64,000 bases of DNA from Pacificoceanicola sp049803835 (GTDB lineage Bacteria > Pseudomonadota > Alphaproteobacteria > Rhodobacterales > Rhodobacteraceae): NCBI RefSeq assembly GCF_049803835.1, contig NZ_JBNAGK010000002.1:124001-188000 (forward strand), read 5' to 3'. The notes under the pieces were generated by a model. It was not told where the DNA came from. It saw only the letters and a program-made list of their open reading frames with translations, and did not search any database. Made by a program: the position numbers and the translations under genes. Of this stretch, positions 51,818 through 60,211 are shown piece after piece (within the stretch, counting starts at the first letter, position 1; each line of letters begins with the position of its first letter).

Positions 51818-52035
51818 TGTTATTCGAGATGTGAGGGGGCTGCAGGAGGTCCCCCATGCCGAGCGTCTTCATTTCAGGGAAGTGATATGGGCTGCGCCTG
51901 CCTGGGTAGGCCCAGCGGCACTGGCTGCAATGCAAAATCCGCACTTCAATTGCCCGCGACAATGCGGCCGGGCACGCCGGGCGGACCATAGACTGCAAGT
52001 TTCACGGCAATTTCAGAGCCTGAAGCGATTTTTCA

Positions 52036-52064
52036 GGGGCCGCGCACCGCAGGTGCGCGGCCCC
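52036..52064. terminator. GC-rich 13-bp hairpin
   Basis: Stem GGGGCCGCGCACC / GGTGCGCGGCCCC with loop GCA. It is preceded by TTTTTC on the plus strand, i.e. GAAAAA after the hairpin on the minus strand, so it is not a classical terminator. It may end read-through between the convergent genes. Confidence 0.4.
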
Positions 52065-52095
52065 GCCGGGCGACGCGCGCAAGCGCGGCGCAAAC

Positions 52096-52207
52096 CCTTA
52101 AAGCGTCCCGCCTTAAACCTGAGCCACAAATACCCTGTCGCACCTGCGGTGCTATCGGGACATTTGTGGCGCAGGATGATTCAGGTAAAAGGCGGGACGC
52201 TGTAAGG
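52096..52207. repeat. 112-bp MITE-like element with 27-bp imperfect inverted repeats
   Basis: Outer arms from 52096 and to 52207 pair over 27 positions with three mismatches (core AGCGTCCCGCCTT / AAGGCGGGACGCT). A nested 9-bp pair GCCACAAAT / ATTTGTGGC and an inner GCACC / GGTGC continue to the centre. It contains no reading frame. Confidence 0.7.
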
Positions 52208-52219
52208 AACAGCCAAGAG

Positions 52220-52240
52220 GTCCCGGATCAGGCCCGGGAC
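52220..52240. repeat. Dispersed palindrome, copy 2 (CCCGGG-TTGA type)
   Basis: GTCCCGG / CCGGGAC around ATCAGG, 10 bp after the stop side of the ketosynthase gene; related to 13388-13408. Confidence 0.6.
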
Positions 52241-52250
52241 TGCGTTTCCG

Positions 52251-53459
52251 TCACGCGCGACCCAAGGCCAGGACCGCGTTCAACCCGCCAAAGGCGAAGG
52301 CATTGGACAGGACCACGTCGACCTGCGCCTCCCGCGCCTCGTTCGGCACCACGTCCAGCGCGCATTCCGGGTCCGGTTCCTCGTAGTTGATCGTCGGGGC
52401 GATCACCCCGTCGCGCAGCGCCATGATGCAGGCGAGCAGTTCCACCGCCCCGGTGCCGCCGATCAGGTGGCCGTGCATCGACTTGGTCGAGGAGATCATA
52501 AGGTCATTGGCATGCTGGCCGAAGACATCCGCAACAGCGGCGCATTCGGTCTTGTCATTGGCCGCGGTCCCGGTTCCGTGGGCGTTGATGTAGCCGACGC
52601 GCTCCTTCGCGACCTTCGCATCCGCCAGCGCCCCGGCGATGGCACGGGCCGCGCCCTGTTTCGAAGGCATGACGATATCGGCGGCGTCGGAGGTCATGGC
52701 AAAGCCGAGCACCTCGCAGAGGATCGTCGCGCCGCGGGCCCGCGCGTGCTCATACTCCTCGAAGACAAACACTCCCGCGCCTTCGCCCTGCACCATGCCG
52801 TTGCGGGTGGCGGAGAACGGGCGGCAGGCGTCCTTCGACATGACGCGCAGACCTTCCCAGGCCTTCACGCCGCCAAAGCAGAGCATGGATTCGGAACCGC
52901 CGGTGATCATCGCCGTACACAGCCCGGTACGGATCATCTGGAACGCCTGCCCCATGGCGTGGTTCGACGAGGCGCAGGCGGTGGCGACGGTAAAGCTCGG
53001 CCCGCGCAGGTTGAATTCCATCGACACATGCGAGGCGGCGGCGTTGTTCATCAGCTTCGGAACGACGAAGGGGTGCACGCGGTTCTTGCCCTCTTCGTAG
53101 ACCGCCCGGTAGTTCTCGTCCTGGGTCAGCAGCCCGCCGCCGGAATTGCCCAGTACGACGCCCGAGCGGTCCGCGAGTTCGCCGGTGAAGTCGAGCCCCG
53201 ATTCCGCGACGGCTTCCCGCGCGGCGAGCAGCGTGAACTGCGTGAAACGGTCATAAAGCGCCAGTTGCTGGCGGTTGAAATGCGTGTCGGGGTCATAGTC
53301 CTTGATCTGCCCGCCGATGCGGATGGCGAGGCGCTCCACGTCGCGGAACTCCAGATCGGAGATGCCGCAGCGGCCCTCCCGCAGGGCTTCGAGCACGGTC
53401 GGGACGCCTTCGCCGAGCGCATTGATGGTCCCGGCGCCGGTGATGACGACCCGTCTCAC
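52251..53459 (-). CDS. Beta-ketoacyl-ACP synthase, FabF/KAS II-like
   Basis: Condensing enzyme of 402 residues. The catalytic triad is Cys in VATACASSNHAMGQ, His in YINAHGTGTAANDKTE and His in SMHGHLIGGTGAVEL. The late motif NAFAFGGLNAVL replaces the usual FGFGGTNA. The 4-bp overlap with a dedicated acyl carrier protein and an upstream lpxD-like gene suggest a specialised acyl chain for lipid A or another surface lipid rather than housekeeping fatty-acid synthesis; this is inference. Confidence 0.88.
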   Translation of the reverse strand: MRRVVITGAGTINALGEGVPTVLEALREGRCGISDLEFRDVERLAIRIGGQIKDYDPDTHFNRQQLALYDRFTQFTLLAAREAVAESGLDFTGELADRSGVVLGNSGGGLLTQDENYRAVYEEGKNRVHPFVVPKLMNNAAASHVSMEFNLRGPSFTVATACASSNHAMGQAFQMIRTGLCTAMITGGSESMLCFGGVKAWEGLRVMSKDACRPFSATRNGMVQGEGAGVFVFEEYEHARARGATILCEVLGFAMTSDAADIVMPSKQGAARAIAGALADAKVAKERVGYINAHGTGTAANDKTECAAVADVFGQHANDLMISSTKSMHGHLIGGTGAVELLACIMALRDGVIAPTINYEEPDPECALDVVPNEAREAQVDVVLSNAFAFGGLNAVLALGRA

Positions 53460-53728
53460 ACGGCCTTCTCGGCGATCAGTTTCTCGATGCCCGCGACGAT
53501 CGTCGCCACGGAGGAGATGTCGAAGTCGCTCTCCGCCGGATCGTTGGCGTTGAAGGGGATCGAGATGTCGAAGGCTTCCTCGATGGCGAAGATCGACTCG
53601 ACGAGGCCGAGGCTGTCGATGCCGAGGCTCTCCGGCGTGCTCTGCGGTGTCACATCGGACGGGTCCAGCAGCGCCTGTTCGGCGATGATGTCGATCACCC
53701 TGTCCTGAACGGTCATGGTCTCGGTCAT
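53456..53728 (-). CDS. Acyl carrier protein, specialised
   Basis: Phosphopantetheine carrier of 90 residues. The attachment serine is in SLGIDSLGLVESIFAIEEAF. The third helix region has an insertion (NANDPAESDFDISS) not found in the housekeeping AcpP, and the overall pattern is nearer to the carriers paired with KAS enzymes such as AcpXL. It overlaps the ketosynthase by ATGA and follows the lpxD-like gene by 35 bp. Confidence 0.85.
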   Translation of the reverse strand: MTETMTVQDRVIDIIAEQALLDPSDVTPQSTPESLGIDSLGLVESIFAIEEAFDISIPFNANDPAESDFDISSVATIVAGIEKLIAEKAV

Positions 53729-53763
53729 GGTCTCACACCCCGTGTTCTCACCCTGCCGGTGAT

Positions 53764-54858
53764 TTAGTCATTCCCGGTCAGCTTGGAAACCGCTTTCTTG
53801 AGGTCCGCGACATCACGGAACAGGCGCGGCAGGCGGCGCAGGCCTTTGTAGCTTTCGATATGCGCGTCCATCTTCATCGCCGGGTAGCCGAGCACGACGC
53901 GGCCCGCGGGCACGTTCGAGAGCACCACGGAAGCGCCGCCCAGGATGGCGCGGTCGCCCACGGTGAGGTTGTCGGACACCCCGGACATGCCGCCAAGGAC
54001 CACGCCGGTGCCGATCACCGAGGAGCCGGCGATTCCGACCTGGGCGCAGACCATGGTATGATCGCCGATGACCACGTTGTGGCCGACCTGCACGAGGTTG
54101 TCGAATTTCACCCCGTTGCCGATGCGCGTTGCGCGGACGGTGCCGCGGTCGATGCAGGAATTGGCGCCAAGTTCCACGTCGTCGCCGATGTCCACACCGC
54201 CGAGGGAATGGATACGCGCCCAAGGCTGGACGGTGGAGGTGCCCTCCTCGCCAAGGCTGGCGCGGGCCTTCTCGACGCCCGAAGGCTCCGGCGTGACGAA
54301 GGAAAAGCCGTCCGCACCGACGCAGGCACCGGGGTGGGCGATGAACCGATCGCCGATGGACACCCGCGCGCCGATGCGGACCCCGGTGTGCAGAAGGCTC
54401 CCCGCGCCGATCTTGCTGTTCCACCCGATGTGGCATTGCGGGCCGATCTGCGTGCCCGCGCCGATGCGCACCCCGGCGGCGATCACGCAAAACGGGCCGA
54501 CGCTGACGCACTCACCGAGGATTGCGGTCTCGTCGATGAGGGCGCTTGGGTGGATGCCGGTTGCGTGCCCTTGCCCCGGATCCATCATCGCGCTGAGGCC
54601 GGACATGGCATAGCGCGGACGCGGCGCGGTGAGCGCGGCCTTCAGCCCGTAGCCCTGCCAGTCCGCTCCGGTCCAGAGCATCGCGGCCTGCGCCTGGCCC
54701 TGCGCGATCCCTTCGGCAAACTCCGGTTTCATCGCCAGCGCCAGCTGATCCGCCGCGGCGCTGGCAGGCTCGGCCACGCCGGACACCCGCACCGAGCCGT
54801 CGCCGTGCAGGTCGAGCCCGAGGGCCTCGGCGATCTGGGACACTGTATAAGATGTCAT
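53764..54858 (-). CDS. lpxD: LpxD-like UDP-3-O-acylglucosamine N-acyltransferase
   Basis: Left-handed beta-helix acyltransferase of 364 residues. The N-terminal uridine-binding domain is followed by hexapeptide repeats (IDETAILGECVSVGPFCVIA onward), the conserved GADGFSF and the catalytic histidine in LVQVGHNVVIG. A C-terminal helix follows. LpxD adds the N-linked hydroxyacyl chain of lipid A. It is not in the usual bamA-lpxD-fabZ-lpxA order but with its own carrier protein and ketosynthase, so it may be a paralogue with another acyl donor. Confidence 0.85.
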   Translation of the reverse strand: MTSYTVSQIAEALGLDLHGDGSVRVSGVAEPASAAADQLALAMKPEFAEGIAQGQAQAAMLWTGADWQGYGLKAALTAPRPRYAMSGLSAMMDPGQGHATGIHPSALIDETAILGECVSVGPFCVIAAGVRIGAGTQIGPQCHIGWNSKIGAGSLLHTGVRIGARVSIGDRFIAHPGACVGADGFSFVTPEPSGVEKARASLGEEGTSTVQPWARIHSLGGVDIGDDVELGANSCIDRGTVRATRIGNGVKFDNLVQVGHNVVIGDHTMVCAQVGIAGSSVIGTGVVLGGMSGVSDNLTVGDRAILGGASVVLSNVPAGRVVLGYPAMKMDAHIESYKGLRRLPRLFRDVADLKKAVSKLTGND

Positions 54859-55008
54859 CTTCGGCTCTCCGCATCTGCTCTTGGGCCGAGGTTTAGAGCA
54901 AGTTGACCGGGACCGGAACCGCCCGCGTTGTCTCAGGACGGCGTTGCGCCGGGCCCGGAGTCGTCCGGGATTTCCGGACCGGCGACTTTGACAGACGTTT
55001 GCCCCCCG

Positions 55009-55039
55009 AAAGAAAACACCCCGCGTCCTGCGCGGGGTG
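55009..55039 (-). terminator. Rho-independent terminator of the L,D-transpeptidase gene
   Basis: Perfect 9-bp stem CACCCCGCG / CGCGGGGTG with a 5-base loop, then TTTTCTTT on the minus strand, 33 bp after the stop. Confidence 0.85.
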
Positions 55040-55071
55040 CCGTTGTTACCGTTTTTTACAAGGCGTCGGCC

Positions 55072-56703
55072 TCAACTCCGCCCGGTGCGCAGCACAACGC
55101 CCGCGTTGGCCAAGGCCTGCCAGATGAGCTGGTCGCGGTTGTAGACGTCGCCACGATAGTTCACCTGCCCTTTCGCCTGCGTGAAGGCGGTGCGGTAGAT
55201 CAGGTGCACGGGGATCGGCTGCTCGAGGTTCACCCGGGTCTCCGCGCCGCTGCGCAGGATGCGCTGGAAGTACCCTTCCGGGTCGTCCGTCTGCCGCGCC
55301 AGCAGCGCATAGGCAAAGTCGTGCGGATCGTCGAGACGGATGCAGCCATGGCTGAACGTCCGGACGCTCTGCGAGAACAGGTGCTGCGACGGCGTGTCGT
55401 GCAGGTAGATGTTGTACTTGTTCGGGAACATGAACTTCACCGAGCCAAGCGCGTTGCCCGGCCCCGGCGGCTGACGCATGGAGAAGGGGAAGCTGTTGCC
55501 CGAGTACCCGGCAAAGCTGCGGCCCCGGCCCACCACCTGCCCCCGGCTGTCGACGATCTGCAAATGACCCACGGCGCCCGGGTTGTTGCGCAGCAGCGGC
55601 AGGTATTCCTTCACGATGATCGAGCGCGGCACGAACCACGACGGGTTGATCACCATGTGATCCATCGTGTCGGAGAATTCCGGGGTCCGGCGGTCCAGGG
55701 CCTGATGGCCGATCACCGAGCGCGTCTCGAAGGTCAGCTTGTCGTCGTCGATGATCTGGGCGTGGAAGTCCACGAGGTTGACCAGCACATGCCGCTTGCC
55801 CCGGCCCTCGGGACGATTCAGCCAGCGCTCGCGCTCCATCGCCACGATGATGGACTTGAGCCGTTCCTCCGGTCCGGTATTGATCTCGCGCATGGTGGTC
55901 GGGCCGACGACGCCGTCGGGCTCGATGCCGTGATCCTCCTGGAAGACCCGCACCGCGGCTTCCATGTCCTGGTCGTAGGTGCCGCTGAGCGAGGACTTGA
56001 GGTAGCCCATGGCGATCAGCCGGTTACGCAGCGCCACGACGTTGGGCCCGCCATCCCCGGGGCGCAGGCCCTGGGTCGGCACAACCGGCCCCCAGCCGCC
56101 ATGTGCCATGCGGTGCTCGAGCTGCAGCTTGGCACGCATCAGGCGGGTGTACTCGGCGGTGGTCGGCGCGAGACTGCGCATCACCGCCACGGGGTCTTCG
56201 GTGATCAGGCGCGACAGAAGCTCGCCCGACGGATGCCGCGGCGGCTTGCGTTTGATGCCGGGATCGACGGTCGTGCCGTCGATGGCGCCAGACTGGATGT
56301 CATGGGCGAATTTCAGATACAGCGCCGTCAGCGCCATCTCGACCTCGCCGCGTTCGCGGCCGGTCTTCGCGGCGGCCATTTGCGCCATGAGCGCACTGGC
56401 GTCGTAGCGGCGCTCGGGCAGGCCGTGATCCCCGGCCATGGAGAGCGCGTCGAACAGCGCGGCGCGGCGGGCGCGATCCTCGTCCGACGGGCCGGTCCAG
56501 ATCGGCTCGAAGCTGCGCATCCGGTAGAAGGCGGCGACGTCCTCGTCCGCGTCCAGACGTTCGGCCACGGCCTGCTTGAAAGCGGTGACCTGGAAGGAGA
56601 ACCCGGCCTCGGCGGAGACCCCCGGCGCGGAGGCGAGGACCACACCCGCGGCGAGCAAGGCGGCCAGCGAGGTCCGTACGAGGGTGGTCGAAAAACGTTT
56701 CAT
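55072..56703 (-). CDS. L,D-transpeptidase, YcbB/LdtD-like
   Basis: Periplasmic peptidoglycan cross-linking enzyme of 543 residues. A signal peptide ends near PGVSAEAG. A helical domain is followed by a peptidoglycan-binding domain (NRLIAMGYLKSSLSGTYDQD, FQEDHGIEPDGVVGPTT) and the YkuD catalytic domain with SHGCIRLDDPHDFA, where Cys is the nucleophile and His lies in IYLHDTPS. It makes 3-3 (mDap-mDap) cross-links. AAGGA is 8 bp before the ATG at 56703. It is divergent from a MepK-like endopeptidase that would cut the same bonds. Confidence 0.92.
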   Translation of the reverse strand: MKRFSTTLVRTSLAALLAAGVVLASAPGVSAEAGFSFQVTAFKQAVAERLDADEDVAAFYRMRSFEPIWTGPSDEDRARRAALFDALSMAGDHGLPERRYDASALMAQMAAAKTGRERGEVEMALTALYLKFAHDIQSGAIDGTTVDPGIKRKPPRHPSGELLSRLITEDPVAVMRSLAPTTAEYTRLMRAKLQLEHRMAHGGWGPVVPTQGLRPGDGGPNVVALRNRLIAMGYLKSSLSGTYDQDMEAAVRVFQEDHGIEPDGVVGPTTMREINTGPEERLKSIIVAMERERWLNRPEGRGKRHVLVNLVDFHAQIIDDDKLTFETRSVIGHQALDRRTPEFSDTMDHMVINPSWFVPRSIIVKEYLPLLRNNPGAVGHLQIVDSRGQVVGRGRSFAGYSGNSFPFSMRQPPGPGNALGSVKFMFPNKYNIYLHDTPSQHLFSQSVRTFSHGCIRLDDPHDFAYALLARQTDDPEGYFQRILRSGAETRVNLEQPIPVHLIYRTAFTQAKGQVNYRGDVYNRDQLIWQALANAGVVLRTGRS

Positions 56704-57030
56704 CAAATAATCCTTGCTCCTGTCCGCGCACTCATGATTTCATTGTGTAATCAGAGGCCTGAGGCTGTCTACTCACATTTGCGCCAAGGCACAAACTTCT
56801 TGTCATTTCGTTTAACGCCGCAACACACGGCGCGTTCTTGCCACAGTGCGAAAGGCTTTGAGCAGGAACTTGCCAGTTCCCTCTTGATCCCTCCAAAACC
56901 TTTCAAAACGCCCTTTTTCCTTAACTTGATTCGTGGCATACCAGACTCGACATCTGGGGATAGATGGCAGGGCGCACAACGATGCGCATCATACAGTAGC
57001 AACCAGCGACCACGGGACAGGCGCTTTCAA
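56704..57030. other. Divergent intergenic region between cell-wall genes
   Basis: 327 bp between the L,D-transpeptidase and the MepK-like gene. It is lower in GC than the surroundings and has several TTAAC half sites (56812, 56921), but no full CtrA box, gene or strong hairpin. Confidence 0.5.
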
Positions 57031-57600
57031 ATGGCAGACATGACTTCCAGCAGCATTTCGCGGCGTGGCCTTCTTGGCGCATTTGCCGCCACGGCCGTCG
57101 TAGCGGCCCCCACCTACTCCAACGCGGCAGGCTTGTTGCGCGGTGCCGGCGACATTCGCCGCCTGCGCATGTTCTCCGGCCGGACCGGCGAACGTATCGA
57201 CATGATCTACTGGATCGAGGGGCAGTACATTGCCGACGCGATCAAGGAAGTGAACTATTTCATGCGCGACTGGCGCACGGATGACGTCAAGAGCATCGAT
57301 ACGCGCACGCTCGACATCCTTGCTGCGGCGCACAACCTGATGGATGTGCACGAACCATATCAACTCATCTCCGGCTACCGAAGCCCGAAGACGAACGCGA
57401 TGCTCCGGTCCCGCTCTTCCGGCGTGGCGAAGAATTCGCGTCATTTGCGCGGCCAGGCGGCTGACATGACGCTGGCCTCGCGCTCGGTCAACCAGATGGC
57501 CAAGGCGGCCATGGCCTGCAACGGTGGCGGCGTCGGACGCTATTCCAAGTCCAACTTCGTCCACATGGATTGCGGCCCGGTTCGCACCTGGGGAGCGTGA
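57031..57600 (+). CDS. MepK-like (YcbK/DUF882) murein endopeptidase
   Basis: Exported M15-type zinc peptidase of 189 residues. The N-terminus SSSISRRGLLGAFAATAVVA is a twin-arginine signal. The zinc ligands are His and Asp in SRHLRGQAADM and His in NFVHMDCGP; YQLISGYRSPKTN is the substrate-binding part. E. coli MepK cleaves 3-3 cross-links and its gene is next to ycbB; the same pairing, divergent, is seen here. An alternative start is the Met three codons in. Confidence 0.9.
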   Translation: MADMTSSSISRRGLLGAFAATAVVAAPTYSNAAGLLRGAGDIRRLRMFSGRTGERIDMIYWIEGQYIADAIKEVNYFMRDWRTDDVKSIDTRTLDILAAAHNLMDVHEPYQLISGYRSPKTNAMLRSRSSGVAKNSRHLRGQAADMTLASRSVNQMAKAAMACNGGGVGRYSKSNFVHMDCGPVRTWGA

Positions 57601-57645
57601 TCCCCGGACCCTGAACGACATCACGACAATCGTCCCGATTTTCTG

Positions 57646-57679
57646 CGCCCCCTGACTCTCCGGTCGGTGGGGCGTTTTT
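57646..57679 (+). terminator. Rho-independent terminator of the MepK-like gene
   Basis: Stem CGCCCC / GGGGCG extended by GAC / GTC, then TTTTT, 45 bp after the stop. Confidence 0.8.
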
Positions 57680-57866
57680 CGTTATGCGGAACGGTTTATC
57701 CGATGCGATGCCGTCAAGACAGTCAGGTTTTCCTCACCGCTGTATGACAGTCTAACCCGAATCTGAACGAAACGTTCCCGAAAACACTGCAGTTTTTATG
57801 AAATTCACGCGACCGCGCCGTGATGCGTGAACTTCGCACGCCAACACCCTGATTTTTGGAGGAAAG

Positions 57867-57943
57867 TGGCGCGGTTGACGGGGCTCGAACCCGCGACCCC
57901 CGGCGTGACAGGCCGGTACTCTAACCAACTGAGCTACAACCGC
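57867..57943 (-). tRNA. tRNA-Asp (GTC), copy 1
   Basis: 77 nt including an encoded CCA. Acceptor GCGGTTG / CAACCGC, D-arm TAGCTCAGTTGGTTAGAG, anticodon loop CCTGTCAC giving GTC, T-arm GGTTCGAGCCC. GluQRS, encoded at 41262, modifies this tRNA. Confidence 0.97.
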
Positions 57944-57978
57944 GCTTTTCCGCGAGGGCGTCCGGTTCGGGGCAGTGG

Positions 57979-58055
57979 TGGCGCGGTTGACGGGGCTCGA
58001 ACCCGCGACCCCCGGCGTGACAGGCCGGTACTCTAACCAACTGAGCTACAACCGC
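57979..58055 (-). tRNA. tRNA-Asp (GTC), copy 2
   Basis: Identical to copy 1 over all 77 nt, including the CCA end, and 35 bp upstream of it in the direction of transcription; a tandem duplication likely made as one transcript. Confidence 0.97.
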
Positions 58056-58303
58056 TCACTGCCTCCGAAGCAGTGTGCCTCGGCGTGTGGGGCCTTTTAT
58101 GTGCGGGGTCGGGACCCGTCAAGCGGTTTCGGACGGAAATATCCACGAATTTTTGCCGCCTCCCGGCGAATGCGTGGCGCGGCGGACACGCCTTTAATCC
58201 GGCAACACTGCGTTTCCGGAAATATCCTTGCTTATCAAACCCCTGCCCGGCCTTCTTTGCAGGTCTGCTATTTTTCCGTCTGCCAAAGGGGGGTAGACCC
58301 ACC

Positions 58304-59062
58304 ATGATTGACCTGTCTCGCCGGACATTTCTGTCCGCCGGTGCCGCTGCGCTGTGCAGCGCGGTGCCGCAAGACGCCTTCGCCGCGCCGGTGATCGCGC
58401 TGCCCAACGACATCGCCCAAAGGGACGCCGCCACGATCATGGCGGTGCGCACGCCGTCGCCCGTGGTGTCGATGACCTTCGACGACGGCCCGCACCCGCG
58501 GCTGACGCCGGTGCTGCTCGACATGCTGCGCGCCCGCGGCCTGCGTGCGACCTTCTACCTGATCGGCAACCGCGTGGTGCAATGGCCCGACATCGTCCGC
58601 CGCATCGCCGCCGAGGGACACGAGATCGGGAATCACAGCTGGACCCATCCGAATCTCGCGAAATTTTCGGACAACGGCGTGCTGGACGAGATCGACCGCA
58701 CCTCCGACGCCATCTTCAAGGTAACGGGCCGCCCGCCAGTGACCTTCCGCCCGCCCTATGGCTCATTCTCGCGCCGGCAACGCCTGATGCTCTACGAGGC
58801 GCGAAACCTGCCGACGATCCTTTGGTCCGTCGATCCGCAGGACTGGCGCCGCCCCGGCTCCTCCGTGGTGGCCAGCCGCATCCTGCAGGGCTCGCGCCCC
58901 GGCGCGATCATCCTCAGCCACGACATCCAGAGCGGCACGGTCAAGGCCATGCCGCAGACGCTGGACGGGCTGGCGGGGCGCGGCTTGCGCTTTGCCACCG
59001 TCAGCCAGCTGATGGGCTGGCCGCTCTGGCAGACCCGGCGATTCAAACGCGCCACCAGCTGA
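58304..59062 (+). CDS. Exported polysaccharide deacetylase (NodB-homology)
   Basis: Carbohydrate esterase family 4 protein of 252 residues. Twin-arginine-like signal DLSRRTFLSAGAAALCSA to AFAAP. NodB motifs: 1 SMTFDDGPHPRLTP (Asp-Asp), 2 GNHSWTHPNL (metal His pair), 3 RPPYGSFSRRQR, 4 WSVDPQDW and 5 IILSHDI. Such enzymes remove acetyl groups from peptidoglycan or exported glycans. It ends 1 bp before the convergent pirin stop. The ATG at 58304 follows a GGGGGG run acting as ribosome-binding site. Confidence 0.9.
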   Translation: MIDLSRRTFLSAGAAALCSAVPQDAFAAPVIALPNDIAQRDAATIMAVRTPSPVVSMTFDDGPHPRLTPVLLDMLRARGLRATFYLIGNRVVQWPDIVRRIAAEGHEIGNHSWTHPNLAKFSDNGVLDEIDRTSDAIFKVTGRPPVTFRPPYGSFSRRQRLMLYEARNLPTILWSVDPQDWRRPGSSVVASRILQGSRPGAIILSHDIQSGTVKAMPQTLDGLAGRGLRFATVSQLMGWPLWQTRRFKRATS

Positions 59063-59063
59063 C

Positions 59064-59999
59064 TCACTCCGGCAAAGGGATGAATTCGGCGTCGTCGCCC
59101 GGTGGCAGGTGGAACCGGCCGTCGGCCCAATCCGCCCGGCGCCACGCCTCCTTCGCCTCCTCGATCCGTTCCTTCGAGGAGGCGACGAAGTTCCACCAGA
59201 TGTAGCGCGGCCCCTCCAGCGTCTCGCCACCCAGCAGCATCAGCCGCGCGCCCTGCGCACCGGCCTTCAGAGACACGCGATCGCCGGGGCGGAAGACCAT
59301 CATCTGCCCGGCCTCGTAGGACGTGCCCGCCACCGTGACGGAGCCGCTGACCACGTAGACGCCGCGATCCTCGTGATTGTCCGGCAGCGGGATCTGTGCC
59401 CCCGCCTCCAGAACCGCATCGGCATAGAACATCTCGGACGGTGTCTCGACCGGGGCGCGGGCGCCAAAGGCGTTGCCGAGAATCAGCCGCACCGTCTTGC
59501 CTTCGCCGTCCAGCACCGGCAACGCGTCAGCGGCGGCGTGCTGGAAATCCGCGGCGCGGTCCTCATGGTCCTTGGGCAGCGCCACCCAGGTTTGGATGCC
59601 GAAGAACGGCATCGGCGCGGATTGCGTCGCGTCGTCCGTCCGTTCGGAGTGGGTGATCCCCTGCCCTGCGATCATCCAGTTCACCGCGCCCGGCTCGATC
59701 CACTGGTCGGTACCGAGGCTGTCGCGGTGGTGCATGCGCCCGGTGTAGAGGTAGGAGATCGTCGCGAGGCCGATATGCGGGTGTGGACGCACGTCAAGAC
59801 CCCGGGTCGGCAGGAACTCCGCCGGGCCCATCTGGTCGAAGAAAATGAACGGCCCGACCATCTGCCGCTTCGGCGCGGGCAAGGCGCGGCGCACCTCGAA
59901 TCCGCCGAGATCGCGGGCGCGGGGGATGATGACGGTGTCGATGCTGTCGACATCGTCTCCGGTCGGGCAATGCGGGTCCAGCGCGGGGTTCCAGCTCAT
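59064..59999 (-). CDS. Pirin-family protein
   Basis: Bicupin of 311 residues. The N-terminal cupin carries the metal residues in VRPHPHIGLATISYLYTGRMHHRDS and GITHSERTD (three His, one Glu). The C-terminal cupin includes GVYVVSGSVTVAGTSYEAGQM. Bacterial pirins include quercetinase-like dioxygenases and redox-linked regulators; which applies here is not visible. It is divergent from the RimB-RimK fusion. Confidence 0.9.
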   Translation of the reverse strand: MSWNPALDPHCPTGDDVDSIDTVIIPRARDLGGFEVRRALPAPKRQMVGPFIFFDQMGPAEFLPTRGLDVRPHPHIGLATISYLYTGRMHHRDSLGTDQWIEPGAVNWMIAGQGITHSERTDDATQSAPMPFFGIQTWVALPKDHEDRAADFQHAAADALPVLDGEGKTVRLILGNAFGARAPVETPSEMFYADAVLEAGAQIPLPDNHEDRGVYVVSGSVTVAGTSYEAGQMMVFRPGDRVSLKAGAQGARLMLLGGETLEGPRYIWWNFVASSKERIEEAKEAWRRADWADGRFHLPPGDDAEFIPLPE

Positions 60000-60211
60000 G
60001 ATCTTGCTCCTTGGATAACGATGCCTTGAAGATAGCGCAGCGCAAAAACAAACAAAGCGCGATAGATGGACAGGATTGGTTTGAAAATGAACAGATCAGA
60101 GGCGCATGGCCGGGCTGGCGTGCGTCTCTGCGGTGCAGCGCGTGCGTTGTTGAGATCGTTACACGAACGGGCTATGTCGTGGCCTCCCGACCAAGGAGCG
60201 CCGGAGCCGAC

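Larger units (their letters stand above)
51612..52250. other. 639-bp intergenic region rich in palindromes, no gene assigned
   Basis: Gap between mnmA and the convergent ketosynthase gene. In order it holds two GTAC-ended inverted repeats, a 13-bp-stem hairpin (52036-52064), a 112-bp inverted-repeat element and a small dispersed palindrome. Open frames of about 110-120 codons exist on both strands, but none has a clear ribosome-binding site, a family pattern or consistent codon use, and they cross the palindromes. Confidence 0.6.

Noticed and set aside
51831..52205. Open frame of 124 codons on the plus strand after mnmA
   Set aside because: It crosses a 13-bp hairpin and a 112-bp inverted-repeat element, has no ribosome-binding site and no recognisable family pattern.
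54928..57030. Long N-terminal extension of the MepK-like gene
   Set aside because: It lies antisense to the L,D-transpeptidase gene; the Tat signal at 57031 marks the true start.
57780..57797. Imperfect palindrome AAAAC-ACTGCAGT-TTTTT as an operator
   Set aside because: Short, with a central PstI-like dyad and a mismatch; not near a start codon and likely chance.
57867..58055. Direct repeats as a CRISPR-like array
   Set aside because: The 77-nt repeats fold as tRNA-Asp with anticodon GTC and encoded CCA; they are tandem tRNA genes.
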